Source: Eutrigla gurnardus
Lineage: Eukaryota; Chordata; Actinopteri; Perciformes; Triglidae
Reading direction: 5' to 3'
DNA: 64,000 nt
Assembly (NCBI GenBank): GCA_963514095.1
Contig: OY741268.1
Coordinates: 6,645,824-6,709,823, forward strand
Shown: piece by piece, positions 42,233 to 54,070 of the stretch
How the letters are laid out: every line of letters starts with the position of its first letter
How positions within the stretch are numbered: position 1 is the first letter of the stretch
Translations under genes and position numbers: made by a program
Notes under the pieces: generated by a model
What the model saw: only the letters and a program-made list of their open reading frames with translations
What the model was told of the DNA's origin: nothing
Databases searched by the model: none

Positions 42233-42469
42233 GATGGACGGGCTGCATTACCAAACCCGACTCGGGAAGACCGGACCCCGGCGCGACGGGGGCCGTACCG
42301 GCCTCACACCGTCAGGGCTGAGCCTCGATCAGAAGGACTCAGGCGCGACACCGGGCAATCGGTCTTCCGTACGCCACATTTCCCACGTCCGCCCGCCCGT
42401 TGGACGGGGATTTGGCGCTGGGCTCTTCCCTCTTCGCTCGCCGCTACTGAGGGAATCCTAGATAGTTTA

Positions 42470-42511
<42 letters not shown>

Positions 42512-42529
42512 TCATCTGATCTGAGGTCG
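42233..42529 (-). rRNA. 28S rRNA 5'-end fragment (captured, non-functional)
   Basis: Read on minus, it starts at the conserved ACCCGCTGAATTTAAGCATA region (plus: TATGCTTAAATTCAGCGGGT at 42488-42507). It continues with AGCGGAGGAAAATAAACTAT, GATTCCCTCAGTAGCGGCG and GAAGAGCCCAGCGCC. It runs on to GTACGGAAGACCGATTGCCC, CTTCTGATCGAGGCTCAGCC and GGTTTGGTAATGCAGCCC. This is the first 290 or so bases of nuclear large-subunit rRNA in order, with a few changes from the usual vertebrate sequence. It lacks the rest of 28S and lies inside a transposon, so it is a pseudogene fragment. Confidence 0.93.
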
Positions 42530-42657
42530 AATGTGGCCCCGACTCTGGGGAGAGGTGCGAGGGACGTGGCTCCCGGAGGAGGCTCACGGACTCTGGCATC
42601 GGGTACCCCGAGGCGGAGGAGGAGGGTCCGCCGACGTGACCCGCCGGCTCCCCTCAA
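42530..42657 (-). other. 3' end of ITS2 (captured with 28S)
   Basis: Directly upstream (minus orientation) of the 28S start, this GC-rich segment (CCTCCGGGAGCCACGTCC, TCTCCCCAGAGTCGGGGCC) is where ITS2 lies in an rDNA unit. Contiguity with 28S shows that the donor was unprocessed precursor RNA or rDNA itself, not mature rRNA. Confidence 0.75.
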
Positions 42658-42809
42658 AAATGAGCGTCATGCGCGAATGAAGCGAATGAAGCGAATGACG
42701 CGAATGGCGCAAATGGCGCTAAAAAAGTCCAAAATGATCAAGCGGCGCGATACACGCGTCTGACGCGATTGTATTCGCGTCTATTGCGTTCGGTGTGAAC
42801 GCCGCATAA

Positions 42810-43359
42810 CAGTAGGTCTCGCTCCTTCCTTCTCTTCCGACTCACTGGATAAAACACATCAGGTAAGTTTACATTAGTGATGGAACGTAGCTAAGTTAGC
42901 TAGCTAGCCGAGCTAGCTAGCCGAGCTAGCTTGTTGGTGGCGTACGTTGTGTGAGAGAAGAGATGTAGCTCACTGAGCGGATTCACACTAAACTAAATGA
43001 CACAATGACAAACCTACAACACTGAGACTTTCTTTACGTTCACAACTATCTTTTAAATAGACAAACATGTAATTCATGGTACAACTCAAACGGGATCAAA
43101 ACAATATCTGTCTACTCATTGTTGACTATCATTCATATTTGTTTCCGAAATAAGGGCCATACTGGAACAGACGGGACTTAGCCTCTCAGTTGTGTGTTAG
43201 CATTAGGGGGCTCACAACCAAAAACACAAAGCAAAAGGTGACATAATATTACATCGAAACCCAAACAGTTCCATGAGTTTATAAGAGCAGGTTACCAAAG
43301 CTGCATTACAAAGTAGTGGCCGACTATCTGGCCTTGTTTAAAATGCATATTGCATCATC
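42810..43359. other. No gene; AGCTAGC-rich patch
   Basis: 42892-42932 contains overlapping GAGCTAGCTAGCC units. The rest is unremarkable. Confidence 0.5.
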
Positions 43360-43640
43360 TCTTTTTGGCCGGAGGTTCTCTGCCTGATGAGAGTAGCTGG
43401 ATGGAGTGGTGAAGGAAGGAGGAGTGAAGGGTCCTTTGTGATGAAGTTAGCCTCTCGTTTTACCGCATCACGGTAAAAGTCTGAGAGTTGGGTTTGAGTG
43501 GCGCCCGTGATTTTGGATGATTCTTATGAGCTTTTTCTGCTGGAAGTTAGACCGTGACGCAGTGTTGAGGACTGATTCAATGAGTACAAGCTGCCTGACA
43601 TCACAACCTTTCAGCCTCCTCATGAGGCTGTTGGGTCTTC
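43360..43640 (-). pseudogene. Possible decayed LINE pol 3' fragment
   Basis: The minus-strand piece LHSSFLHHSIQLLSSGREP followed by PAKKR (about 43365-43440) resembles the C-terminal LL.SGRR.R motif near the end of several fish LINE pol proteins. Upstream readings are in other frames. Weak motif-based call. Confidence 0.3.
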
Positions 43641-46600
43641 TTGTCGACCATGTTGAGGTACTTAAAAAGCATGGATGGATTGGATCCATCCAACAACTCA
43701 GGACTTTCCAGCACCAGATGGGTGTTGGACACTTCTGTCCCAAGTGGTTTTGTTGCCTGAACTTCACGTCTGTTGTTGAGCATAAAGATGCCCAGAAACA
43801 AACAATACTTCCAACTGAAATACATTAGTTTCATAGTTATGCTGGTCATTTACATTTAGGGCATTTAGACAATTTTATCCAAAATGACTGACAATAAGTT
43901 CATTTGGGCAACAGTATATTGCTATCAGTATAGTGAGCAACATGAAAAAATGAAAATGCTTGTCCGTGTACACGACATTACTTGATTTAATTTCTTGATA
44001 TTTCATATTTTAATTTTTCAAGCACTTTTTGTCCGATTGTTTAATTTCTGCTGTCAGTGTAAAGCACTTTGTAAGCAATGTTAAAGAGGTGCTAAGATAC
44101 AGTTATTTTTAGTAATAATAACGATATCAGCGTGACCCAGCACCTTGCCCTCAGAGTTACTGAACCACCAACCATGAGCGAGCACAAAAGGGAGCTCCCT
44201 GTCAAATGAGGATTTACTTTCTTACATCAGTGCATTATTAACACTTAGTCTCAAACCAAGTTGATTTGTCTTATAAACAGCTCAATACTCTCATCCCATT
44301 GGCTGACGTTTCATCTGGTTCAAATAAAATGATTTTCAGGAGTCTATAATTTGAGTAAATGACTTGTGGATTTTTTTGCAGCGTTCATCCATCCTCAGGG
44401 GGATTTACAGATAAAACATTGGCATCGTCTGCATCAAACTGACTGAAGGGCCTGCAGAGACTTCTTGTCAACAGATTAGGAATCACTCGAAGTGAATTGT
44501 CCTCATCATTAATATGTGCATAACACGGACGAGCCGGCACGCCGCCGCCGCTGATGAACAATGAGGTCGTTTCATCTTCAGCTGAGTGCCACTCTGATGA
44601 ATATTCAGACGAGGGAAACTGGGCTTTAAACGGTACACACTGAGCCTCTTAGCTAAATCAGCACTCGCTCCTTTATTAACATACTGGAATCTGTAATTAT
44701 GCCCCGTCGCATGTTAGCTTTAAACAACACGACTACACGAGATACGACGGAAGGAGAAGGACTGATGTTATGTGTGATAAGAAGTGCAGGGGCATATTTT
44801 CATTTATATACGAGTCAGCTGAGAGTCACTGTACCCGCAATAAATATAGTACAAAAAAACGACCATCTTCATAAGTTATTCAGTTTATTGTAGAGTCCTT
44901 AAATCTGCAGTGTAGAGCTGTGCTTACACTGCCTGCTCAGTGGAAAGAAGCTGGGCTCCAGTGGGGAACAGTTGACACAGATTTAATCATGAGAACAACT
45001 TGGGGAACAAGAAACTGATATTTTCTGATTTCTATACTTTGGGGGAACACTCCTGTGTGCAAATAAGGCGTGGAAGAAACAAACTGCATTGTCCCGTACA
45101 CTGGCTGGGTTCAGGCTTGCTTTAAAATAAGGCGTAGTGTCGCGTCGCCACAGATCGCTGTGCTTTTGGGGGCTGCAACCATTTCTACCAAAGAGCTATT
45201 TTAACCATAACTACTTCACAAGAAAAGCCTCACAATTTGTGTCTCTCGGTACGAAATCAATAGATTAGATGTTGTGACGGATGCTGGGGAAGATCAGGGC
45301 TGTTCTGTACAACTCCTCCTGTAAATAGTGGCAGATCAAATATTTAGTAACCATACTACCCAGTGACTATGTGGAATTACAGAACTTATGTATGTGCAAT
45401 ATACAGGGCAGGTAACTGTCTGAGTATAACTGTCAACTTTTCTTGATTTTTTTGCAATAATACCTATGCACTGTGCACTATCCTCTTAAGATACTAATAC
45501 CTCAACAGACCACACAGCGTTGTTTTATAGACATACATTGTACATACATAACTTTTGTGCCATTATTTATATTTATTTATGTATAGGTCTTGTCACATTG
45601 CTATGTTCACAGGCTCTTAATTTATGAGCAGATGGTTATGGAACAATTGCAGCTGTACAATGTCTTGTGGGATTTAACAACGTTTTGTGATTATATGCTG
45701 CTGCTGCTGCTAACACATTAAAGTTGCTACGGTTGATCAGTGGTGCGAGATTGTCTTTCTTTTAGCATTCCTTTTCTGAGATCCTGCAGCACAATGTTTC
45801 AACTTGTTTCTGCAAGCTCAACTACAGTGATGTGAACCCCAGAACGGTCACTACAGCTCGGTTAAACCTCCGTTCTCCGGGAAACAAACAAAAATGATCC
45901 CGAGGTCAAACTTGTGTCAGGAACACAAGGTGAAAATCAGCTTTGTGTTTGGTGTGCAGACAGCATGAGGTTTCATTATACATTGTGCTGAGAATGATTT
46001 AATAACAGCGTACTTTTAAGGCTGAGTTCATATGTTCATTTTTATAACGAGCAATCTCTGACAGTTCTACAATGTTCGCAGCTTTACTAACCCTGGCACT
46101 GATGTAACAGTATGAGGTCGATGGTTAAAACATGGTTTAACAAAATCAGAATTAAGTGAATTACAGATCGATGAATGGACGTGAAAGTATAAACATGTAT
46201 GTAAGTCTGAATGAGCAAGATTCAATAGCGATTAGTAAATGAATGTACAAAAATAAACAAGCAGTATGTCCTAGTTATAAAACCCACAGGCTTTTACTTC
46301 CTATTATTCTTACTTTTACATATTGCCATTGCACTCCACTGATTTAAAACCCACAGGGGATTAAAGTCATTATAAATTTCATATTTCACATAATCACATG
46401 CAAAATACATAAAAATGGTATTTATTATTCACATGCGACAATTAGATGCAAATGTTTTGTCTTTTGTATGCGACACATGCTTTGATACACGTTAACTTCA
46501 TGGTTAAATATTGGAGCGGTATCTTTTACAGTGTGCAGCAGACTGCTGCTGAAGATCTGTGGACTGAAGAGATTATCTGGATTTATCAGCTTTGGCCATT

Positions 46601-47589
46601 TTGCCAGAGATTTTCCTTTTTTTTCTCCCAGTCAGTTAGATGGAAAACAAACCTGCATGAATAAAGCCAAACAGACCCCCACCCCCCTTTTCAAATGGAA
46701 GATCAGATTTAGCGTCCTGATAGAGGCAGCAAAGAGGATTTTGTTGGAGTGGAGTCCACACGCTGCTCACATGTGTTCCCTGTCATCAGAAACACAGAAA
46801 CCTGGAGGTTTCCAAACAAACATCATGAAGCAGGAAGATAAGATGGGAACGCTGCAAGGACAGAGAGCAGAGCAGAGGATTAAACAGATTAAACACTTAA
46901 GTCAAACTGTCAGTGCTGCATGACGTCTGCACATGCAGGCCAGTCCACACATGAGATTTACCTCTATCTGAATTCATCAACTTATAAATTACATATTTGT
47001 GTCCTTATGCAAAATGATTTGTACAAAATGATGGTATTTCATAATTAAAAAAAAGATGATGCCGAGAAACCTGAACTCATCATGTGTTGAATGGTGTTTA
47101 ATGTGATAATTTACATGGGCCTCTATGTTAATTATTTTCAAAATTGTGTTCAAAGAGCTATTAAAAATAGCGTTAATATTTATAGGGAAATTGTAAAAAA
47201 AATTGTGCTTCAAATGTTAATTAATATGGAAAATATTGTTCCATATGTGATAAATGGTTGAAAAATAATAATTGAAATACATTTAAAAAAATAGCGCTTT
47301 GTACGAGAAATCAAACAAAATTACAAAATAATAATATGAAATATAAATAAAGTGTAAACAAATTGAAAATATAAATTTATTAAACGCAAATAAATAAACT
47401 AATAAAAATACAAATAAAGAAATAATAAAGAAAAAACATTAATATGAACAGAAAAAAACCCGCTGAAATATAGAGAACTACCGCCAGCACAGTTCATGCT
47501 TTCATTATAACTGTGGAAACGGCATCACAGAATTTAAATGAAACTCATGAAATCAAACTGGTTTACAACTTGAAAGAAGATGGCGATGA
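43641..47589. other. About 4 kb without a recognisable gene
   Basis: Unique-looking DNA, AT-rich from 45.3 to 47.5 kb with many A homopolymers. 44390-44700 is more balanced (including GCCGGCACGCCGCCGCCG near 44532) and could hold conserved non-coding sequence. Frames up to 130 codons (46531-46923) have no recognisable domain or splice-framed structure. Confidence 0.5.
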
Positions 47590-47855
47590 AGTTAGATGAG
47601 TCAGCGCTGCACAGAGTGGAACCCAAATCAGTTGGCGTTGAGGTTTTGGCCATCTGATCAGAACTGCTCCCTGTGGAGGTCTTCCTGGACTCGTCCAACT
47701 GGGAGGGAATCAGAACAGACCCAGAACACAGTGGAGGGTTTAGACATCCCATCTGGCCTGGGAACGTCTCGGATCCCCAGGAGGAACTGGGAGACGTCTG
47801 AAGAGCGGGAGGTCTGGGAGACTTTACTGTGCCGGCTGCTAACACGACCCGGATT
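47590..47855 (+). pseudogene. Decayed 3' fragment of RTE-like LINE, second relic
   Basis: CATCTGGCCTGGGAACGTCT, then CAGGAGGAACTGGGAGACGT and GAGGTCTGGGAGACTTTACT, correspond in order to 41015-41100 of the long LINE. The preceding CAACTGGGAGGGAATCAGAA corresponds to the GGGAGGAGACCCCGAGGAAG region at 40961. The copy ends near ACACGACCCGGATTAA, where the intact copy reads CGACCCGGCCCCGGATAA. Frames are broken. Confidence 0.75.
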
Positions 47856-47984
47856 AATGTCAAAACACTTGATGCATTCGTACGCATTCTTCACCAGATG
47901 GAGGCGCTGTGGAGCCATGTTGTTCTCTGGTCGCTTGTTTTCGATGACTTAGTCTGGAATGGATTCTTTAGTGTCTATGCTTTT

Positions 47985-48380
47985 CACCAAATGCTTCACA
48001 GCGGCTGCGTCAAGACCGTCCCATCTCAAAGACTCCTTCAAATGCAGCCCAGAAATGCGGCCTTCTATTCCCGGAGTCAGAGGATCAAACTGATGGAGCC
48101 CTCACAGCCCGACTAATCAAGATTCATTGCCCACCATTGAGGATTGGATTTAAATAAACATGCCATCTACGAGCAGATCAGCAACGAGAGATGCGGCAGA
48201 ATACACTTTAAAAGTAACAATTTGGTTTCAACTCACTCAAATTTCAATCAACTGCAGCTGGTTGCTTGGTAACGGCAACAAACAGTAAATCCTCTGTAGA
48301 TCCATCATCATTTCAGACAGTCCTCAGAGAACGCAGCTGAAGTAGACCACAAGTCTTGTGTCCGAAGGATGCGGCCGCTG
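47985..48380. repeat. Dispersed repeat family R4, copy 1
   Basis: AAATAAACATGCCATCTACG, then AGCAGATCAGCAACGAGAGA and GCGGCAGAATACACT, resemble 51428-51481 (AATCAACATGGCACACACTA ... GATGCAGCAGAAAACACT). The outer limits are uncertain. Confidence 0.45.
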
Positions 48381-49289
48381 AATTGGGATCCAATTTATTT
48401 CATATTATAAATGTTGGATGCGCTGCAGTACGTCTAGATCATGTTATTTGGAGTGCTGATGGAGCAGCTACAATGTTAGCATAGCCTAGCACCCATCAAC
48501 CCAGACTCCATTCAGAAAACAAGCATTTTAAATGTTGGTTGCAGACAGACTCAACAAAGCATGACTTTTGACGCTTTACAAATTAAAACCATGATGTAGT
48601 TATTTCTGCATCCTTTTGATGCAGTTATTGCTAATACATTGAGAGAAACCTGTTTATTTTGGGACAGTGAATACACCTCAGTGACTTCTAACTATTAGAA
48701 CATGACAAACAATGCCACAAGTCACTGATTTATTAGACATAATGTAAAGTTATGAAGACAACTTCCGAAGACAACACTGTTAAATGTCCATATAATTTGT
48801 GATCTGACTAACTTGAACCTCTTTGTCTAACTCCTTTTCAGACTTGAGAGTGAGTCAGGCAGCTCAGATTTTGTTTTAAGTTAAAAAATCACAGTTCATA
48901 GGGAGCTTCTTTTCATTTGCTTCCTTTGTTGCAGCAGCAGCAGTAGCCTCAGTTCTCATAATTGTGTTGTGTTTGTATCGAATCTACATGATCTGTGGTG
49001 TAATTTTGCTTCCCTTTTCTCCTTGATGTAGTTGGGTCGTAACAAAAAGGTCAATGACTGCAATGAAACGGCAACGACTCAGAAAATAGACAATTTTGAA
49101 GCCGAAAGCAAGATCGCAGGGAGGCAGGTTATATAAAAGTCCAGTTAACTCAGTTCAGAAAAGCAGGTGAAGGTCAGAAGCATTAGACTGATGTGGTAAA
49201 CAAATCAAATTAGAGGCAGAGAATCATCAAAGAGTCGGACTGGTGCAATATCACGGGAAAGCAGATACGGAGGGGACATGGACTCTGAT
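48381..49289. other. No gene recognised
   Basis: AT-rich unique-looking sequence. Confidence 0.5.
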
Positions 49290-49291
49290 TA

Positions 49292-49555
49292 TGGTAAATG
49301 GTGCTACATTTATAAAGCACTTTGATAGTCTTTTGACCACTCAAATCACTGTACATTACATATCTACATTCAGGCTGCCATTCAGGGGGGCCACCTGGCC
49401 ATCAAGATCTAACTAACACTCATGCACATTCACAAACCAACTCCACAGACGCCAGGGCAATTTAGGGTTCAGTATCTTGCTCAAGGACACTTCAACCTGT
49501 GGACTGGAGGAGCTGGGAGTCAAACCTCCAAGCCACAGCCGCCCCATATAGATAT
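49292..49555 (-). mobile_element. tRNA-headed SINE, head partly deleted
   Basis: On minus: GGCGGCTGTGGCTTGGAGGT, B-box-like GGTTTGACTCC, AGTGTCCTTGAGCAAGATAC, and a 3' end AAAGTGCTTTATAAATG...CCATTTACC. It shares the CCTTG.GCAAGA core and overall layout with the SINE at 37.3 kb, but the A-box segment is missing. Confidence 0.8.
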
Positions 49556-50221
49556 ATGTATATGTATTGGAGCAAGTGAGCAGGTGGATGTTGGTCAGGT
49601 GATTGGATCTGCAATGACAGGCAGAGTTAGTCTTTCAGGTCAGCATGCACCATGTCCTTTCAAAATAAAATACCGTCATAAAAGGAAGTTAGGTATGGGC
49701 AACAAAGCCCTTGTTAAGGTTTAGGCCAGAAGCGAAGTAGTCTGCCATTGTTGTATGACGTATGGTGACATATACAGAGACGTGATGATGTGTCTCTCTG
49801 GGCTGTGTAGCCTGTGGAAACGCAAACAGGTTCTCAGAAAGTTCGCAAGTTGAACCAACTGCGAACCAGCACTGGCACCGGCCTGGCAGCCAAACTAGGT
49901 TTGTGTTGGTGGAAAAGGGGTATATGTGGACTATGGTGGGCCGAGTCCTCTGCCGCTCACGGCAGTACACATCTGTTAATCTCCGGCTGTTGGAGAGGCC
50001 ATGCAACAATATGTGTGATTTTTTTTTTTAGTAACACGGTTTTAAAGAGTTTTCCTTGCAGAAGAAAGGGTTTTTTCTACAACCATGAAGTAGAATTCAT
50101 TAGATCCTGCAGGAGGTTCTTTCCTCGGTTTTCACTGGACAGCGACAATATGTTCAAATGTATCTGCATTAGTTTGGACACGAGTAGCACGGAGCAGTGA
50201 AGGGAATCTGGAGACTCGAGG
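49556..50221. other. No gene; repeat-like words
   Basis: 49815-49930 (AAGTTGAACCAACTGCGAAC, GGTTTGTGTTGGTGGAAAAG) resembles words at 51675-51730 (GTTGTTGGTGGAAACAGAAA), possibly one more dispersed repeat. A 128-codon plus frame here is unrecognised. Confidence 0.4.
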
Positions 50222-50252
50222 GTGTCTGTGTGTGTGTGTGTGTGTGTGTGTC
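50222..50252. repeat. (GT)n microsatellite
   Basis: An uninterrupted GT run of about 15 units. Confidence 0.93.
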
Positions 50253-50388
50253 CTGCACAGAAAATATAAAACATTGAGTGAGTGTGTGTGGTGTGTATAT
50301 TATGTTATGTATCAGTAGAGACTGTTTCTCTCTTCCTTCCACTACATCCCTGCAGGCGCTGCCCTGGGCTGTCAAACCCACGCCCAAC

Positions 50389-50421
<33 letters not shown>
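50389..50421. repeat. (CA)n microsatellite
   Basis: A CA run with one CATACA interruption. Confidence 0.93.
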
Positions 50422-51349
50422 ACTGTAATGCAATGTACATCAGAGCTGCTGTTCAGTACATTGACCTCCACAAGCCTTTGGTACCTCAGTATCTTATATA
50501 GGCGAGCAGTTTGCCCCGGCTGCCAGTCTTTATGCCAAGCTAGGCAAAACAGGTCATGGATGTATTTCCGTGTGGGACCATCTGAGAAGCAGTTGTTGGA
50601 AACATCAGGCTGTCAAAGAATCTGTTGCAGGTGATGGGATGAATCATTCTTCAACGAAACTCTTACTCTGGGAGAAAAGTGAAAACACATGTTTCATGGA
50701 GAAAACAAGCCACATAGACAAGCGCCTGGCTTTGAAGAATATTTGACATGATGGACAAACAGTGGAGTTATTACTTCCGGGTTCAAGACTTTTACCATTG
50801 ACCTAGATTGGGAAACAGAAGTCACTAAAACAGCTAATCTTTTTTATTTTGAGGTGAACTTCCTAGTAAGACTTACTTATAAAGTCAATTCAGAATGAAA
50901 ATACCTTTTCCATATCCACATATTATTCACATACAAGATATTGATTTGGATTTGATGAAAATGCACACATGCTTACATCAGCTAGTACCAACCAACGTCC
51001 ACGTATAAGTCTCACCGGAAGTACGTCACAGATGACTTTTAAATCGGTAGGTCCTAAAATGCACTAATCCAGAGTTATTTTCCTTCCTCCATTCATGTGA
51101 ATGAGACTGGGGGCTGGGAGGCGGGGTTAAAGGAATCACTGGCCTCAGCCAAATGTGTCCCATGTTGGAGTCCTCGTAAAAGCTTCCAATCAATTTTAAA
51201 TACATAAGAATGAGCCTGTTAGAAAATGCATTCTGACAAGCAAACATGTGACAACCAGACATGTAGATGCTGCCAACAGTTTTAAGTCCATGTTTATCTG
51301 AGTTAAGCATCTAACTGGTCTGGATGGCTGAGACAAAACCACACGAACA
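50422..51349. other. No gene recognised
   Basis: Mixed sequence with no frame or repeat that I can name. Confidence 0.5.
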
Positions 51350-51500
51350 TGCATGTTCTTCTGAGGCTTCATTTGAAGACGAATGCATCACCACGGCTGA
51401 GACAAGGCTGTCGGAGTGTTTTTAATCAACATGGCACACACTACAAGCGGATCAGCAGGGGGAGATGCAGCAGAAAACACTCGCTCAGCCTGAAATATAT
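51350..51500. repeat. Dispersed repeat family R4, copy 2
   Basis: Shares the CATGGCAC..ACTACAAGCGGATCAGCA core with 48.16-48.21 kb in the same orientation. Confidence 0.45.
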
Positions 51501-53279
51501 AATAAAGTAGATCCTCCATCATAATATAAAATAAAAAGAATAAAACATGAACTCTGGCTTCATTAAATCAGATAATGTTAGTTCCCTCTTCTAAACTCTC
51601 TTTCTCCGACCTGCCCCCCTTTAGTTAACAACGTACAATTCATGGTGCTACTCTGGAGCTGATTTTTCTGGCCCAGTGCCAGTTGTTGGTGGAAACAGAA
51701 AAAACGGTTCCAAATTAAGCACTGGAACTGCTTTGGTATCAGTGAAGTTCATGTCATACACAACCAGAAGATATGTACCATTATATTCAACTTCATGTAT
51801 TTGTGATTCTGCTACATTTGAAGGTCATCTAATGTTTTACCTTCATGAAAACTACAATTTGTACAAAAAAAATAAAGTCTGAAGTGAAAATGTAAATTTT
51901 TTAAATATCCATTATTTAAGAAACCTGAGTTTTAGGCAGACAGATGCATTATTGTTAGCCAGCTGTTGTTTTTCGCTGGTGTAGTATTCCATGGCGAGCG
52001 TGTCTTCCAGATTAATCCTTTGTATGGGCACGTACTTGGCAGAAAACTGATTTTGACTGTGAACGTCTTGGCTGACAGACAAATAACGGCTTGCAGCTTC
52101 CTCACCCTTTACTATCAGTCAGATTATTGACAGCGGCTCCTTCCTCTTTAGTTTCTGCTGCGCATCAAGTAAAAAAAACAAAAAAACTGAGAAGCCACAG
52201 TGACGCTGTTGTCAGTTTATGCAGGAAAAACAACAACTGCTCACTTCCTCTGCTCTGAATTTAAAATCCTGAATTTAGTCCCAGTGACACAACAAGAAAG
52301 AAAGAAGCCTGGAATGTCAAACTGTCTAGAAATTACATTTTTCAACCAAAGCACTGAAGTACTTAGTTAAGGTGGGAAATATTCTGGTTTGGGTTAAAAA
52401 GGCTACCAAGATTCATCATCATTGTCATGGCTCTAACAATAAACGTGTAAGTAGAGCATATACATGCTTTTCTTCTTCTTTTCTTTCATTTAGTGTCTTT
52501 AATAGATTTTTTGTGAAATCTGATGTGATGTAAAATGTCTCCGGAGTGTCAAAGTCTAAAGTCCAGGTCCAAAGGGAGTTACAGAATCTCAACAGGGAAA
52601 TGATTTAAACACCTCTATCTTGCCTTTTCTTCCTCAACGTGGTGACGTCATCAAGTCATAGATTTGCATACTATCTGCAGCGTTTATCACACCTTCAAAT
52701 AAAGTGAGAGTGGAGCTGAGCGTGGAGTTGTTGAGAAGACAATGCCCTTTGTTTGCACTTCTAGAGGAAAAGAAGCTGAAGAACATAAGGCTAACATTTA
52801 TTGTATCACTATGACAAAACACTAATAGGCTTACCAATCACAACAGAGTAGACCAGGCATACTGAAATACAAGTATGAACCAGAAAAAGAGGAGCATAGG
52901 TCATCTTCAAGGAACGATATAGTGGTCATTCTTTAAAAAAAAAAAAAAAGGAATTGTGGTCTGAAACATAATAGAACATTTAGCTGCTTTTTCTTTTACA
53001 TTTTTGTTTTGTTCCGTTTTAATTTAATATCAAATGTAATGTCATTTTAATCCAAGTTTTGTTGTTTGTTTTGTTGAACTATGTGGTTTTGTACCGCTTT
53101 TTGTTTAGTTTTGTTTGTTAACCATGTGTTTCAAACCGTTTAGAACTGTGACCTTTCAATTGCTAAGCGAAAAAAAAATGTAGTTTTATTTTTTTTTTAT
53201 TTTTTTATGGGAACAAAATGTTGTAGGAAACATGGTTCAATCTGAGATATGAGAGGTGGCTGCTCACAACAGAGCTTAA

Positions 53280-53283
<4 letters not shown>
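51501..53283. other. No gene; T-rich with repeated TTTTGTT words
   Basis: 52980-53220 has many TTTTGTTTGTT-type words. The rest is unremarkable. Confidence 0.5.

Positions 53284-53314
<31 letters not shown>
53284..53314. repeat. (TA)n microsatellite
   Basis: An uninterrupted TA run of about 15 units. Confidence 0.95.
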
Positions 53315-53317
<3 letters not shown>

Positions 53318-54040
53318 GCGCCCTAACAGGCCCGCCAACTTCTCTCCAGGTAGCTAGGTAGCTCTGAAACAATAGAGGAAAAAAGTTAATTAAAAGTGGT
53401 GCAGTGAGCTAAAAGGTGAACGTTAATGAAAGGGGGAGGGAAAGGGGGAGGCTGGAGATAATGAAAATAGTCCCTGAACTTGATTTCCTTAATCACTGCA
53501 TGTCCCTCTTTCTGTTAATTGGAGATAATTATAGGATTTTAATTTTCTTATGTAGGTTAAAGAGGATCGAGAGTGAGAAGTCAGCGCAGCTGGAATTACT
53601 GAGGCCGATGAAGACGAAGAGGCCAACAGTGTCTATTAGTGACTCACACAGCTGAACATTTCAAGATGTAGTTAAAAAAAACATTTTATTGTATTAATGT
53701 TGGTGAAAAAAATACCAAAACTAGCCTTTAAAATTAGACTTTACAGTAAAGAAAAAGCCTGTTTTGATCGAATACAGACTGATTTTTTTTTTTTTTTCAG
53801 GAATAATTACAAGAACAAAATTCCTCTTTTTTCATTATTAGTTATTATGTCTCACACATTTCTCATATTTTTATATATTTTTCCAGTCTGTCAAACAAAT
53901 TTCCTCTTATTTTTATTATTGGTAAATTAATATTCTCTATTTAACTATTGATCTTCTTCTTACAGTTAAGTCGACCATGCTGCTCCGTTTTATGATCAAG
54001 TGGGATTCATCATTCAGCAACCTGGTAATTGATGGTTAAA
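53315..54040. other. No gene recognised
   Basis: 53400-53660 is GA-rich then AT-rich, with no repeat or protein identified. Confidence 0.45.
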
Positions 54041-54070
54041 GGTCCCATATTATAATCACAATATGGGACC
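54041..54070. repeat. Short perfect hairpin GGTCCCATATT / AATATGGGACC
   Basis: 11-bp arms around ATAATCAC, preceded by TTAAA. It resembles a terminal repeat of a TTAA-type element collapsed to its ends. There is no second end elsewhere in the window. Confidence 0.6.

Larger units (their letters stand above)
41961..42806. mobile_element. GC-rich inverted-repeat element carrying an rDNA fragment
   Basis: 846 bp. The left end AGGGGCGTTCACACCGAACG continues CGATAGACGCG. The right end, reverse-complemented, reads TGCGGCGTTCACACCGAACG followed by CAATAGACGCG. TAA flanks both sides (41958-41960 and 42807-42809), consistent with PIF/Harbinger preference. Both halves (41995-42190 and 42660-42770) are filled with GCGAATG/GCGTCTGAC-type subrepeats. 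Between them sits antisense nuclear rDNA (42233-42657). No transposase is encoded. Superfamily inferred from the 3-bp duplication. Confidence 0.8.

Noticed and set aside
42236..42529. A genuine rRNA gene
   Set aside because: Only the 5' end of 28S and the end of ITS2 are present, and they sit between transposon arms. It cannot be a functional rDNA unit.
48371..48391. NotI (GCGGCCGC) and BamHI (GGATCC) sites close together, suggesting a cloning-vector remnant
   Set aside because: No vector or linker sequence surrounds them. The sequence fits a diverged interspersed repeat, and the sites can arise by chance.
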